A program made the translations under genes and the position numbers. Positions 53,353 to 62,055 of a DNA stretch of 64,000 nt are shown piece after piece (positions within the stretch are counted from its first letter, which is position 1; each line of letters opens with the position of its first letter). The stretch is from the NCBI RefSeq assembly GCF_008807375.1, contig NZ_CP043311.1, forward strand, positions 3,204,001 to 3,268,000, given 5' to 3'. This DNA is from Pseudomonas lalkuanensis. GTDB lineage: Bacteria; Pseudomonadota; Gammaproteobacteria; Pseudomonadales; Pseudomonadaceae. Under the pieces are notes generated by a model. The model was not told the origin of the DNA. It saw only the letters and a program-made list of their open reading frames with translations, and ran no database searches.

Positions 53353-54714
53353 TCACGCGGCACTCGCCTTACAATGCCCGCTAGCGGGCCGTCCTATGCC
53401 CCGATAGAGGAACCCCGCTTCGACCAGCTGCGCCGGCTCGTAGAGGTTGCGTCCATCAAAGATCACGGGCATGCGCATAAGACCACGAATCCGCTCGAAG
53501 TTCGGCTGCCGGAACTGCTTCCATTCGGTGACCAGCACCAGCGCGTCAGCACCTTCAGCCGCGTCGTAGGGGGAGTCCACCAGGCGCAATTGGCCGGATT
53601 CGACCGCCTTCGGATAGCGTGCAGCCACCCCCGCATTGGCCACCGGGTCATGGGCCTGGACGCGCGCGCCGGCCTGCAGCAAGGCGTCCAGCAGTACCAG
53701 GCTGGGCGCTTCGCGAAGGTCGTCGGTGCCCGGCTTGAACGCCAGCCCCCAGAGCGCCACCACCCTTCCCTTCAGGAAGCCGCTGAAATGATCGCGCAGC
53801 GCCTGGAACAGCAAGGTCTTCTGCAACGCATTGCGGGCCTCCACGGCGCGCAGGATGCCAGGCTCCATGCCCTCCTGCTCGGCAGCGCGTATCAGCGCGC
53901 GCACATCCTTGGGGAAGCAGGAGCCGCCGTAGCCGCAGCCGGCATAGATGAAGTGGGTGCCGATGCGCTTGTCGCTGCCGACGCCACGACGCACGTCTTC
54001 GATGTCCACGCCCAGGCGTGCGCAGATACCGGCCATCTCGTTCATGAAGGAAATCTTGGTGGCGAGGAAGGCGTTGGAGGCGTACTTGGTGAACTCGGCG
54101 GCACGTACGCTCATGGCCAGCACCCGCTCGTGGTTGCGCAGGAATGGCGCATAGAGACGGCGCAGGTGCTCGGTGGCTTCGGCGTCGTCACAGCCGATGA
54201 TGACCCGATCCGGGCGCATGAAATCGTCGATGGCCGAACCTTCCTTGAGGAATTCCGGATTGCTCGCGACCTGGACCTTGAAGCCCAGGCCACGCGCGGC
54301 AAGACCATCATGGATGCGTTGGGCGACGCGCTCCGCTGTACCCACCGGCACGGTGGACTTGTCTACCACCAGGCAAGGGCGCCTGAGGCTGGCGCCCAGC
54401 TCGTCGGCGACACCCAGCACATGGGAGAGGTCGGCCGAGCCGTCTTCGCCGCTGGGGGTGCCGACGGCGATGAAGATGACGTCCGCCTGGTCCACGCCCT
54501 CTTCCATATTCGCGGTGAAACTCAGCTGGCCGCTGGCGAGATGGGACTCGAGCATGGGCTCCAGGCCGGGTTCGTAGATGGGCGCCTGGCCCCGGGAAAG
54601 GCGCGCCAGGCGGAAGGGGTCACGCTCCACGCAGCTCACCTGGTTGCCCATTTCGGCAAAGCAGGTTGCCGTCACCAACCCCACATAACCCGCACCAATC
54701 ACGCATAGCCGCAT
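53353..54714 (-). CDS. ugd: UDP-glucose 6-dehydrogenase
   Basis: A 453-residue NAD enzyme oxidising UDP-glucose to UDP-glucuronate. The Rossmann start is MRLCVIGAGYVGLVTATCFAEMG. The thiohemiacetal Cys is C266 in YAGCGYGGSCFPKDVRAL, and NPEFLKEGSAIDDFMRPDRVIIG completes the site. Same operon as galU. Confidence 0.95.
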   Translation of the reverse strand: MRLCVIGAGYVGLVTATCFAEMGNQVSCVERDPFRLARLSRGQAPIYEPGLEPMLESHLASGQLSFTANMEEGVDQADVIFIAVGTPSGEDGSADLSHVLGVADELGASLRRPCLVVDKSTVPVGTAERVAQRIHDGLAARGLGFKVQVASNPEFLKEGSAIDDFMRPDRVIIGCDDAEATEHLRRLYAPFLRNHERVLAMSVRAAEFTKYASNAFLATKISFMNEMAGICARLGVDIEDVRRGVGSDKRIGTHFIYAGCGYGGSCFPKDVRALIRAAEQEGMEPGILRAVEARNALQKTLLFQALRDHFSGFLKGRVVALWGLAFKPGTDDLREAPSLVLLDALLQAGARVQAHDPVANAGVAARYPKAVESGQLRLVDSPYDAAEGADALVLVTEWKQFRQPNFERIRGLMRMPVIFDGRNLYEPAQLVEAGFLYRGIGRPASGHCKASAA

Positions 54715-54823
54715 GGATAGCCCTCCGCCAGTGATAGGCGGATTCCATCCAAGGCACGTGGCAGTGCCGTGACGGCGACATGACAGTACGGAGAAACAGC
54801 GACGGCCCGATAGGACCGTCCGG

Positions 54824-55135
54824 TCAGGGGTCCTGCGGGAGCTCGTTCAGTTCCAGCTCAACCAGGGCTTCGTTGCCCTCATGGTGAATGGGCTGGTCGC
54901 TGTAGGCGGCCAGTGCCTCCCAGTGCTGGTCCAGCCCGGCGCCGATGGCGGCCAGGTGGTCGATCATGCGCCTTCCCGCGCTCTTCACCGCCGGGTCCTC
55001 GCTGCGCATCATCTCGAACGACATTTCGCTCATGGCCGCCGTGAGATGCGTGAGGCTGCGGGTGGTAAGGCTGAGCAAGCGCACCAGGTGCTGCTCTTTC
55101 GATTCCATTCGATTCCTCTCTTTCACCTGATCCAT
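54824..55135 (-). CDS. Small conserved-looking protein upstream of ugd
   Basis: A 103-residue (or 94-residue, if the ATG at 55108 is used) soluble, helix-rich, acidic protein: MESKEQHLVRLLSLTTRSLTHLTAAMSEMSFEMMRSEDPAVKSAGRRM. Both possible starts have purine-rich ribosome sites. No domain is recognised. It sits where P. aeruginosa has a small hypothetical gene next to the UDP-glucose genes. A weak hairpin at 54801-54820 may end its transcript. Confidence 0.6.
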   Translation of the reverse strand: MDQVKERNRMESKEQHLVRLLSLTTRSLTHLTAAMSEMSFEMMRSEDPAVKSAGRRMIDHLAAIGAGLDQHWEALAAYSDQPIHHEGNEALVELELNELPQDP

Positions 55136-55723
55136 TCAGGTTCCCCTGAAACCAGCCGAAATTACGCGATGAACAGGCCATCAGGCCCGATCGCAACTCC
55201 AGCGTTAGTCAACCCACGGGCTACAAAGGTTCTGCGCCGGTCCGGCCGAATGCTCGACCGGGTGGGTCTGGCGATCATATAGAAAGGGTTGCGGCGCAGA
55301 TATCGCCAGATACGAACAGGCCCGCACGTGGCGGGCCTGGAATTCGTAGTAGGTGGCCGGTGCTGGTTTCCGGCTTACGAGGTTTATCGGGAATCTGACA
55401 GAAGCATGTCACCACTTCTGCTTCACACGGCGTAAGGGCTGGATTTCATCGGGGAAATCTTTCTAACCGTGTACCCTTCGGAGCGCGCCCCACGTTTCCT
55501 CGCTATCCGCTTGCGCATCAGTCTGCGTATCCACCTACTGATATTCAGGCTAGCAAAGCCCTTTGCCGCAGCCAGCGCGTTTTTAGACCAATTTCTTTCA
55601 GCGAGAAATCAGGCTGGAACCGAACGTACTCAGCGCCTGGATTGCTCGGGGGCCACGCGCGACCGAACTGCCGGGCAGACCACGAATCCACTCGAACAAC
55701 AACGAATAACTGATTGATTTTAA
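55136..55723. other. 588-base gap beside tRNA-Leu
   Basis: The only structures seen are a GC hairpin AGGCCCGC-ACGTG-GCGGGCCT (55319-55338) without a T-run, and a lower-GC stretch (about 55450-55720) next to the tRNA 3' end. A frame at 55469-55717 has no gene-like composition. The region may be an integration scar or an unrecognised RNA. Confidence 0.4.
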
Positions 55724-55809
55724 TGGTGCCCGGAGCGGGACTCGAACCCGCAAGCCCAAAGGGCGAAGCATTTTAAGTGCTCTGCGTATACCGATTTCGC
55801 CATCCGGGC
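55724..55809 (-). tRNA. tRNA-Leu (anticodon UAA)
   Basis: The minus strand reads GCCCGGATGGCGAAATCGGT at the 5' end and closes with GGTTCGAGTCCCGCTCCGGG-CACCA. The acceptor stem GCCCGGA/TCCGGGC pairs perfectly. The anticodon loop CTTAAAA gives TAA for leucine UUA codons. A long variable arm (GCCCTTTGGGC) is typical of tRNA-Leu, and CCA is encoded. Confidence 0.96.
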
Positions 55810-55911
55810 TGGAGGGGGCATTGGTGCAGGGCGCTGATTTAAGCCGAAATAAAATTTCGAATCAATCACTTAGGCGACGAACCATGGCCGGTTATCACCA
55901 CGCAGGAGGAT

Positions 55912-55937
55912 CGCCCCCTCCCGGGCGGGAGGGGGCG
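55912..55937. terminator. GC-rich hairpin after the MHS transporter
   Basis: 11-bp perfect arms CGCCCCCTCCC/GGGAGGGGGCG around GGGC, 10 bases past the transporter stop. No T-run, so the terminator call is tentative. Confidence 0.5.
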
Positions 55938-55947
55938 GAAGCTGGCC

Positions 55948-57624
55948 CTAGGCCTGGTGGATTGGCCGATCCTTGGTTTCCGGCAGCAGGAAAGTGCCAA
56001 GAATGGCCGTCATCACGGCGATGACGATGGGGTACCACAGCCCGTAGTAGATATCCCCCGTAGCCGCCACCATGGCGAACGCCACCGTGGGCAGGAAACC
56101 GCCGAACCAGCCATTGCCGATGTGATAAGGCAACGACATCGAGGTGTAGCGGATGCGCGCCGGGAAAAGCTCCACCAGCCAGGCCGCAATGGGCCCATAG
56201 ACCATGGTCACGTAGATCACCAGGATGGTCAGGAGCAGCAACACCATCAGGTAATTGGTCTTGGCCGGATCGGCTTTCTCCGGATAACCGGCCTCCTTCA
56301 GGGCGGTGCCGAGGGTGGCGGTGAAGGCCTCGTTCTGCGTCTTGAACTCGGCCGCCGGCATGCCGGTGCCGTCAAAGCTCGCAATCAGCTTTTCGCCGAT
56401 CCGAATCTGCGCCAGGGCACCCGGCTCGGCCCGTTCGTTCTTGTAGGGGATGGCTTTCTTCGCCAGCAGGCTCTTGGCGAGGTCGCATGAGCTGGTGAAT
56501 CTGGCCTTGCCCACCGGGTCGAACTGGAACGAGCACTGGTCAGGGTCAGCGATGACGACAACCGGGTTCAACTCCTGGGCCACGAATACGTCGGGGTTAC
56601 CGAACTCGGTCAGGCCCTTGAAGATCGGGAAGTAGGTCAATGCCGCGAGGACGCAACCGGCCATGATGATCTTCTTGCGGCCGATCCTGTCGGAGAGGCT
56701 GCCGAAGAGGATGAAGAACGGCGTACCGAGCAGCAGTGATCCGGCGATCAGCAGGTTTGCCGTCTGCGGGTCGATCTTCAGCGTCTGCAGCAGGAAGAAC
56801 AGCGCGTAGAACTGGCCGGTGTACCAGACCACGGCCTGGCCGGCGGTGCCACCGAGCAGGGACAGAATCACCACCCTGAGGTTGTCCCAGCGGGCGAAGG
56901 ACTCGGTCAGCGGCGCCTTGCAGGCCTTGCCTTCGGCCTTCATCTTCCTGAACACCGGCGACTCGTTGAGCTGCAGGCGGATGTACACCGAGATGATCAG
57001 CAGCAGGATCGACAGCAGGAAAGGAATCCGCCAGCCCCAGGCCTCGAACGCTTCGGTGCCGAGGACGGTGCGGCAGGTGAGGATCACCAGCAGCGAGAGG
57101 AACAGGCCGAGGGTCGCGGTGGTCTGGATCCAGGAGGTGAAGAAGCCGCGCTTGCCCTGGGGCGCATGCTCGGCCACGTAGGTCGCCGCGCCGCCGTACT
57201 CGCCCCCCAGCGCCAGGCCTTGCAGCAGGCGCAGGCTGATCAGGATGATCGGCGCCGCGACGCCGATGGTCGCGTAGCCGGGCAAGAAGCCCACCACGGC
57301 GGTGGAGATACCCATGATCACGATGGTGATGAGGAAGGTGTACTTGCGCCCGATCATGTCGCCCAACCGGCCGAACACGATGGCGCCGAACGGGCGAACG
57401 GCGAAGCCCGCGGCGAAGGCGAGCAGAGCGAAGATGAACGAGGTGGTCTCGTTGACGCCTGCGAAGAAATGCTTGGCGATGATCGCGGCGAGCGAACCGT
57501 AGAGGTAGAAGTCGTACCACTCGAAAACGGTACCCAGGGACGAAGCGAAAATGACCTTTCGCTCCTCTTTGGTTATCCCGCGGTTGGGCGCACTCCCCGC
57601 GGACGTACGGTCGATTACTGCCAT
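55948..57624 (-). CDS. MHS-family MFS transporter with long extramembrane insertion
   Basis: A 558-residue transporter, about 110 residues longer than usual MHS proteins. Core motifs are FASSLGTVFEWYDFYLYGSLAAIIAKHFF, AVRPFGAIVFGRLGDMIGRKYTFL and GSLSDRIGRKKIIMAG. The extra length is a hydrophilic block (about 345-455, from FGNPDVFVAQELNP to GYPEKADPAK) with a CSF...SSCDLAK cysteine pair, inserted between membrane segments. A branch of ProP/ShiA-like proteins has this. The substrate is unknown. A GlxA-type regulator gene lies upstream. Confidence 0.85.
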   Translation of the reverse strand: MAVIDRTSAGSAPNRGITKEERKVIFASSLGTVFEWYDFYLYGSLAAIIAKHFFAGVNETTSFIFALLAFAAGFAVRPFGAIVFGRLGDMIGRKYTFLITIVIMGISTAVVGFLPGYATIGVAAPIILISLRLLQGLALGGEYGGAATYVAEHAPQGKRGFFTSWIQTTATLGLFLSLLVILTCRTVLGTEAFEAWGWRIPFLLSILLLIISVYIRLQLNESPVFRKMKAEGKACKAPLTESFARWDNLRVVILSLLGGTAGQAVVWYTGQFYALFFLLQTLKIDPQTANLLIAGSLLLGTPFFILFGSLSDRIGRKKIIMAGCVLAALTYFPIFKGLTEFGNPDVFVAQELNPVVVIADPDQCSFQFDPVGKARFTSSCDLAKSLLAKKAIPYKNERAEPGALAQIRIGEKLIASFDGTGMPAAEFKTQNEAFTATLGTALKEAGYPEKADPAKTNYLMVLLLLTILVIYVTMVYGPIAAWLVELFPARIRYTSMSLPYHIGNGWFGGFLPTVAFAMVAATGDIYYGLWYPIVIAVMTAILGTFLLPETKDRPIHQA

Positions 57625-57841
57625 GAGTATTCTCCGTCTTGTTATTCAAGGCCGGAGTACATGACTACCCTTGCCGTACCCAGGCCCAGGGGGCTGAAGT
57701 GATCGGATCACGGACTGCGCGAAGCAAGTCGAAGGGTTGACCCACGCGTATCGCTGCAAGTTTCCTCAAAAAAGTGATCATCCGCGCACGGATATCCACT
57801 TGCCATCATGCGCAGTGCCGGGTTGGCTGGCGCCGGCCGGC

Positions 57842-58879
57842 TCAGACCTTGAAGTGCGTGCGTGAGCGGAACTGCCCCGGGGAAATGTCGAACTTCTCGC
57901 GGAAGCAACGATGGAAGTGCGGCAACGTGGCGAAGCCGCTGGCGACGGCGATCTCGATCAGGGACTTGTTGGTGTGCTGCAGCAACTGGCGCGCGTGGGT
58001 GAGCCGCAATTCCAGGTAGTAGCGCGGAGGCGTCGCCTTCACATGGCGCCGGAACAGGCGCTCCAGGTGCCGGCGGGAGATGCGCGCGTAGCGGGCGATC
58101 TCGTTGATCTCTATGGGGTCCTCGATGTTGCTGTGCATCAGCTCCAATGCAAGCTTGAGGGTTCTCGGCAGGGTCGGATCGAAGTCGATCGAAACCACCG
58201 AGACGTCGACGATTTCACGCATCTTGTCGCAGCCCAGGACCTCCTCGACCGCATCCACGAGCTCCTGACCCGCGCTGTGCTTGACCACTTCGAGCATCAT
58301 GTCGAGCGAACTGTTGGCACCGGCACAGCTGATCCGCTTGCGGTCCAGCACGTGGGAATGGCTGGTCACCGTCACCTTGGGGAAGAGCTCCGACATCATG
58401 GCCCGGCCATCGGGGTGGAAGGCACAGTCATGGCCGTCCAGCACCCCCGCGTCGGCCAGGAAGTAACAGCCGTTCCAGAGACCGCCCAGCACGGAACCCG
58501 CCGCATCGGCATGACGCAGCTTGGTCCGCAGGAGGGGATCGGTTTCGAGGCGAACACGGAAGCCGCCGCACACGACGATGATGTCCTGCTGCCGTTCATC
58601 CAGCTCCGTCAGGGAGCAATCAGTGGCAATCGCGATCCCGAGGTCGCTTAGCACCAGGTTGTTCTCGCCGCCGACCACCTGCACCTCGAACACCGGCGTC
58701 GAACTCATCAGGTTGGCGGTGACCAGGGCATCCACCGCGCCGGTGAACGCCATCATCGAAAAGTGCTCGCGCAGGATGAACGACACGCGGCGAACCGGCA
58801 CCGTCAGCCCGGCGCGGCTGGCCCGGTCCAGGTGTGCCAGGTTCTTGCTCTTCAAGACGCTTTCGAATGACGTTCTCAT
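57842..58879 (-). CDS. GlxA-type AraC regulator (GATase1-like domain)
   Basis: A 345-residue activator with an N-terminal DJ-1/GATase1-like domain (VRRVSFILREHFSMMAFTGAVDALVTANL, and WNGCYFLADAGVLDGHDCAFHPD). The C-terminal AraC HTH is IEINEIARYARISRRHLERLFRRHVKATPPRYYLELRLTHARQLL. This architecture includes GbdR, CdhR and SouR, which control betaine, carnitine and related catabolism. The ATG at 58879 is preferred over a GTG 54 bases upstream. Likely target: the transporter downstream or the enzymes lost at 59.1 kb. Confidence 0.88.
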   Translation of the reverse strand: MRTSFESVLKSKNLAHLDRASRAGLTVPVRRVSFILREHFSMMAFTGAVDALVTANLMSSTPVFEVQVVGGENNLVLSDLGIAIATDCSLTELDERQQDIIVVCGGFRVRLETDPLLRTKLRHADAAGSVLGGLWNGCYFLADAGVLDGHDCAFHPDGRAMMSELFPKVTVTSHSHVLDRKRISCAGANSSLDMMLEVVKHSAGQELVDAVEEVLGCDKMREIVDVSVVSIDFDPTLPRTLKLALELMHSNIEDPIEINEIARYARISRRHLERLFRRHVKATPPRYYLELRLTHARQLLQHTNKSLIEIAVASGFATLPHFHRCFREKFDISPGQFRSRTHFKV

Positions 58880-58972
58880 CTCTCGACTCACAGGTTTTCT
58901 GCGGACTGCTGCCTTAACCAGATTCCCGGGCACCAGCCCGGGAAACCTTTCCCTGATGGACCTGAGCCCGCC

Positions 58973-59115
58973 TCAGATGGCCGTTGCGCCGAACAACAGC
59001 GCCAACAGCTTCGCACAGTCCGGGCTACCGGGCAGTGCCGCAACCGCCGCTTCGATAGCCCGCCGCGACTCCGCCCCCAGGCTTAAGCCCGCCAGCAGGT
59101 GGAAGTTCGCCAGGC
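58973..59115 (-). pseudogene. Possible C-terminal gene fragment, unassigned
   Basis: The minus frame ending at 58973 reads LLAGLSLGAESRRAIEAAVA, then ALPGSPDCAKLLALLFGATA, then I and stop. The composition is protein-like, but upstream the frame becomes antisense to the aldehyde dehydrogenase remnant. It may be the tail of a gene cut by the same event. No family is recognised. Confidence 0.3.
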
Positions 59116-59410
59116 ACTCGACCCGGTCCTGGCGGTCATCACCTTCAACACCGAAGAAGAAGCCATCGCCATTGCCAACGACACTTGCCAAGGCCTCACC
59201 GCCTCGCTCTGGACCGACAGCATCAACACCGGCCACCGCATGGCCTCGGCCATTCGAGCCGGCACCGTGTCGATCAACGGCTTCTCCGAAGGTGATATCT
59301 CCCCGCCCTTCGGCGGCTACAAGCAGTCGGGCTTCGGCGGCCGCGACCTGTCCGTCTGTGCCCATGACCAGTACGGCGAACTGAATACCACCTGGACCCA
59401 GTTGAGCTGA
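59111..59410 (+). pseudogene. Aldehyde dehydrogenase C-terminal remnant
   Basis: About 100 residues matching only the last fifth of a PuuC/KauB-type aldehyde dehydrogenase: PVLAVITFNTEEEAIAIAND, GTVSINGFSEGDISPPFGGY, and KQSGFGGRDLSVCAHDQYGE to the end. Everything upstream of FGPVLAVI, including the catalytic Cys and Glu, is missing, so it cannot be an enzyme. The join is near 59111. It is probably a deletion scar of a polyamine or guanidino-aldehyde pathway gene. Confidence 0.85.
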
Positions 59411-59579
59411 GTCCACCCTGCCCGGCGGGCGAGGGTCGGGCAGGCTCCCCCTCCGGTTCGTCACGCATCTTGATGGCGTGATCTCTTCCCTCTCCCGCCA
59501 AAAGCCAACCTTCAGCCGCGGCATCGCCAGTCGATGCGATGCGCTGACCAACGCGCCGTCGCCTGCTGTCGTCGAATGC

Positions 59580-59610
59580 TTGACATTAAAGTTAACTTGA
59601 ACGTTAGGGT
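59580..59610 (+). promoter_or_regulatory. MerR/SoxR-type promoter
   Basis: TTGACA (59580-59585) is followed by TTAAAGTTAACTTGAA (59586-59601), close to the SoxR-box style, and a TAGGGT -10-like element 19 bases after the -35. The long 19-bp spacer is typical of MerR-family promoters. A matching dyad with the same spacing lies at 60912-60936. Confidence 0.5.
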
Positions 59611-59756
59611 TTCGTCCGCGAGCCTCGCGGACATGCATTGGCAGATGGCCGAGAAACATCAAAGGGCAGTTTCGATGACCGACTTGCCATCAGCCGAAAG
59701 AATTGCTCCCGAGCGCGCTGCATCGACGACAACGAACACGGCGGAGTCTTCAACAC

Positions 59757-60764
59757 ATGAAAATCAGCAGTATTGCAGTGATGGCGGGAATACTCATGAA
59801 TACCGCTTCGGTGTTCGCCTGGGCAGCGAATCCAGCCGAAATCAAAGAGGCTGGATTTACGATGATCGATATTGCCGGCCATGAGGTTCCCGTGGCCGCG
59901 GGTGGCCTGTATGACCGCTTCCGCTCCAACCCTCCCCTTTCCGCCATAGAGTCGGAAGCTCCTGGTGTTGACCTGAGTTGGTTCAGGGGCCTCAAGAAGA
60001 CAAAAGTCGACATCGGATTCGAGTCCTACTCACCAAACTTCTACTACAAGAACAACAGGATTACCGCCGTCTTCACGGCGGATCTGGAAAGGCTGAGAGC
60101 GTTGATACCTGCTGAAGTCCTGGACAAGGTGCAGCCGCTCCAGGTCTGGCCGGGCAGAGGCCTGGTCGCCCTTACCGCCTACGCCTATGAGTACTGCGAC
60201 AACGACAGTTATAACGAAATTGCCCTGTCCATCGTCACCAACGAGCCCGGATCGTCGAACCTGGGTCCCATCTCCCTGTTTGGTCAGTCGATGTCGAAGG
60301 ATTTCTGGGGGTACGTGCTGAAACTCCCGGTCAATACCGAGCTAGCAAGGGTACGGGGAGTGGTCGGCTATAACCTGCCAAAGTGGCTGACGGGGATCGA
60401 TCGCCGGGATAACGACACATCCGTGATCTTCGAGATTGTCGATCACGAAACCGGCAAGGTTGACGTTGTCTTTGAAGGCAGGAAGCTGGGTGATACTTCA
60501 GATGAAATCGAACTGGTGACCAATGGCTTCACCAATGTCGGCCATGACGGAGCGTTGACCTACGGCTACGCGGTATCACGCCAACTGAGCCACGCCACCA
60601 GCACGAGTGCAGACTCGGTCAACCTAACACTGAATGAAGGGAGTCTTGCTACGTTCATGAAGTCCCTGAAGCTGGGGAGAATGGTGAAATACGAGTACGT
60701 GCCCCAGTTCCAAAGCGCGCTCTATGCTCCCGAACCCCTGAAATCCATCCTGGCCACCGAGTAA
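59757..60764 (+). CDS. Secreted acetoacetate-decarboxylase-like protein
   Basis: A 335-residue protein with an N-terminal signal peptide (about 1-23, ending FAWAA) and an acetoacetate-decarboxylase (ADC) type beta-barrel. Landmarks are NNRITAVFTADLERLRALIP, GRGLVALTAYAYEYCDNDSYNEIALSIVTN and GVVGYNLPKWLTGID. Enzyme activity is not certain: secreted ADC-fold proteins are of unknown role. The gene and its flanks are visibly less GC-rich than the rest of the window. A MerR-type promoter precedes it. Confidence 0.75.
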   Translation: MKISSIAVMAGILMNTASVFAWAANPAEIKEAGFTMIDIAGHEVPVAAGGLYDRFRSNPPLSAIESEAPGVDLSWFRGLKKTKVDIGFESYSPNFYYKNNRITAVFTADLERLRALIPAEVLDKVQPLQVWPGRGLVALTAYAYEYCDNDSYNEIALSIVTNEPGSSNLGPISLFGQSMSKDFWGYVLKLPVNTELARVRGVVGYNLPKWLTGIDRRDNDTSVIFEIVDHETGKVDVVFEGRKLGDTSDEIELVTNGFTNVGHDGALTYGYAVSRQLSHATSTSADSVNLTLNEGSLATFMKSLKLGRMVKYEYVPQFQSALYAPEPLKSILATE

Positions 60765-61119
60765 CCGTTTCCAGGTCAGGCCTTCATGGCCTGACCTGAA
60801 TGACACGAATGAGCTTCACCTCAAGCTTCCCGTGCTGCCAGCCCTTCTGACCGACCGTCAGCAGGTGACGGATCTCCTCCAGCGAGCAGCACGTCGAAAG
60901 AATCATCAACCTTAAAGCTTACTTCAATCCTAGAGTACTTAAGCGGCCAACAACGCAACGCTGACGGCAGGTGCTCGCAAGAAAAGCCAACCGCGCGTTT
61001 GCGGCCGCGTATCCAGTCATCCGCCCATTGAGAAACCTGCGGGACTCTCGCCATGAGCGGCAGCCATTGGTGCAAACATCGCCAATTTCCGACCTCGGCA
61101 TCACACAGGAGAAGCAAGC
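60765..61119. other. Intergenic region with hairpin and second MerR-type dyad
   Basis: At 60772-60798 a perfect 11-bp hairpin (CAGGTCAGGCC, ATGAA-like loop TTCAT) follows the ADC-like gene and may be its terminator. At 60912-60927 TTAAAGCTTACTTCAA, with TAGAGT 19 bases from its start, mirrors the promoter at 59586. The ATG at 61120 has an AGGAGA ribosome site. Confidence 0.5.
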
Positions 61120-61950
61120 ATGGGATACGTCACAACGAAAGATGGAGTCGAGATCTTTTACAAGGACTGGGGGCCGCGCGACGCTCCGGTGATCCATTTC
61201 CATCACGGCTGGCCGCTCAGTTCGGACGACTGGGATGCGCAAATGCTGTTCTTCCTGGCCCACGGCTTTCGCGTAGTCGCCCATGATCGTCGCGGTCATG
61301 GACGATCCAGCCAGGTCTGGGATGGCCATGACATGGATCATTACGCTGACGACGTAGCAGCGGTTGTGAACCACCTCGGCGTGCAGGGAGCCATCCATGC
61401 CGGCCACTCCACGGGCGGTGGCGAGGTCGTCCACTACATCGCGCGGCATCCTGAAGACCCTGTCCCCAAGGCGGTCATCATCAGCGCGGTCCCGCCTCTG
61501 ATGGTGAAAACCGCGAACAACCCTGGCGGTCTCCCCAAGGATGTCTTCGATGGTCTGCAAGCCCAGCTTGCGGCCAACCGTGCGCAGTTCTATCACGACA
61601 TTCCGGCGGGGCCCTTCTACGGCTACAACCGCCCTGGCGCGACACCGTCGGAGGGCATCATCCGGAACTGGTGGCGGCAGGGCATGATGGGCAGCGCCAA
61701 GGCTCACTACGACGGCATCGTGGCCTTCTCCCAGACCGACTTCACCAAAGACCTTGAGCGCATCACGATCCCGGTGCTGGTGATGCACGGCGACGACGAC
61801 CAGATCGTTCCCTATGAGAACTCTGGCGTGCTATCGGCGCAGTTGCTGAAGAACAGCACGCTGAAGATCTACCCGGGGTTCTCACACGGCATGCCCACAG
61901 TCAACGCCGATACCATCAACGCCGACCTGCTCGCCTTCGTGAGAAGTTGA
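61120..61950 (+). CDS. Alpha/beta hydrolase (non-heme haloperoxidase/esterase type)
   Basis: A 276-residue hydrolase. The oxyanion segment is HFHHGWPLSSDDWDAQM, with the nucleophile S97 in AGHSTGGGEVVHY, Asp in VMHGDDDQIVPYENSG, and His in GFSHGMPTVNADTINADLLAFV. Relatives are called cofactor-free chloroperoxidases or arylesterases, and natural substrates are usually unknown. It follows the second MerR-like dyad. Confidence 0.88.
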   Translation: MGYVTTKDGVEIFYKDWGPRDAPVIHFHHGWPLSSDDWDAQMLFFLAHGFRVVAHDRRGHGRSSQVWDGHDMDHYADDVAAVVNHLGVQGAIHAGHSTGGGEVVHYIARHPEDPVPKAVIISAVPPLMVKTANNPGGLPKDVFDGLQAQLAANRAQFYHDIPAGPFYGYNRPGATPSEGIIRNWWRQGMMGSAKAHYDGIVAFSQTDFTKDLERITIPVLVMHGDDDQIVPYENSGVLSAQLLKNSTLKIYPGFSHGMPTVNADTINADLLAFVRS

Positions 61951-61956
61951 GTTTCA

Positions 61957-61992
61957 CGGGGCCAGGGAGTTCTCCGTCTGGCCCCCGCTTTT
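61957..61992 (+). terminator. Probable terminator after the hydrolase
   Basis: Imperfect stem CGGGGCCAG/CTGGCCCCCG (one bulge) followed by CTTTTC, just past the stop at 61950 and before the convergent HxlR gene. Confidence 0.6.
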
Positions 61993-62055
61993 CAGAGCGA
62001 AGAATCCGAAGCAAGCCGCCAGGAACTCCAGCCACCTCGTGTTCCGTAGCACTGG

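Noticed and set aside
55469..55717. 82-codon frame upstream of the tRNA
   Set aside because: No ribosome site, no family resemblance, odd composition; likely chance.
55948..57624. The MHS transporter as the missing pcaT
   Set aside because: It lies 13 kb away, has a long insertion not found in PcaT, and neighbours a GlxA-type regulator rather than pca genes.
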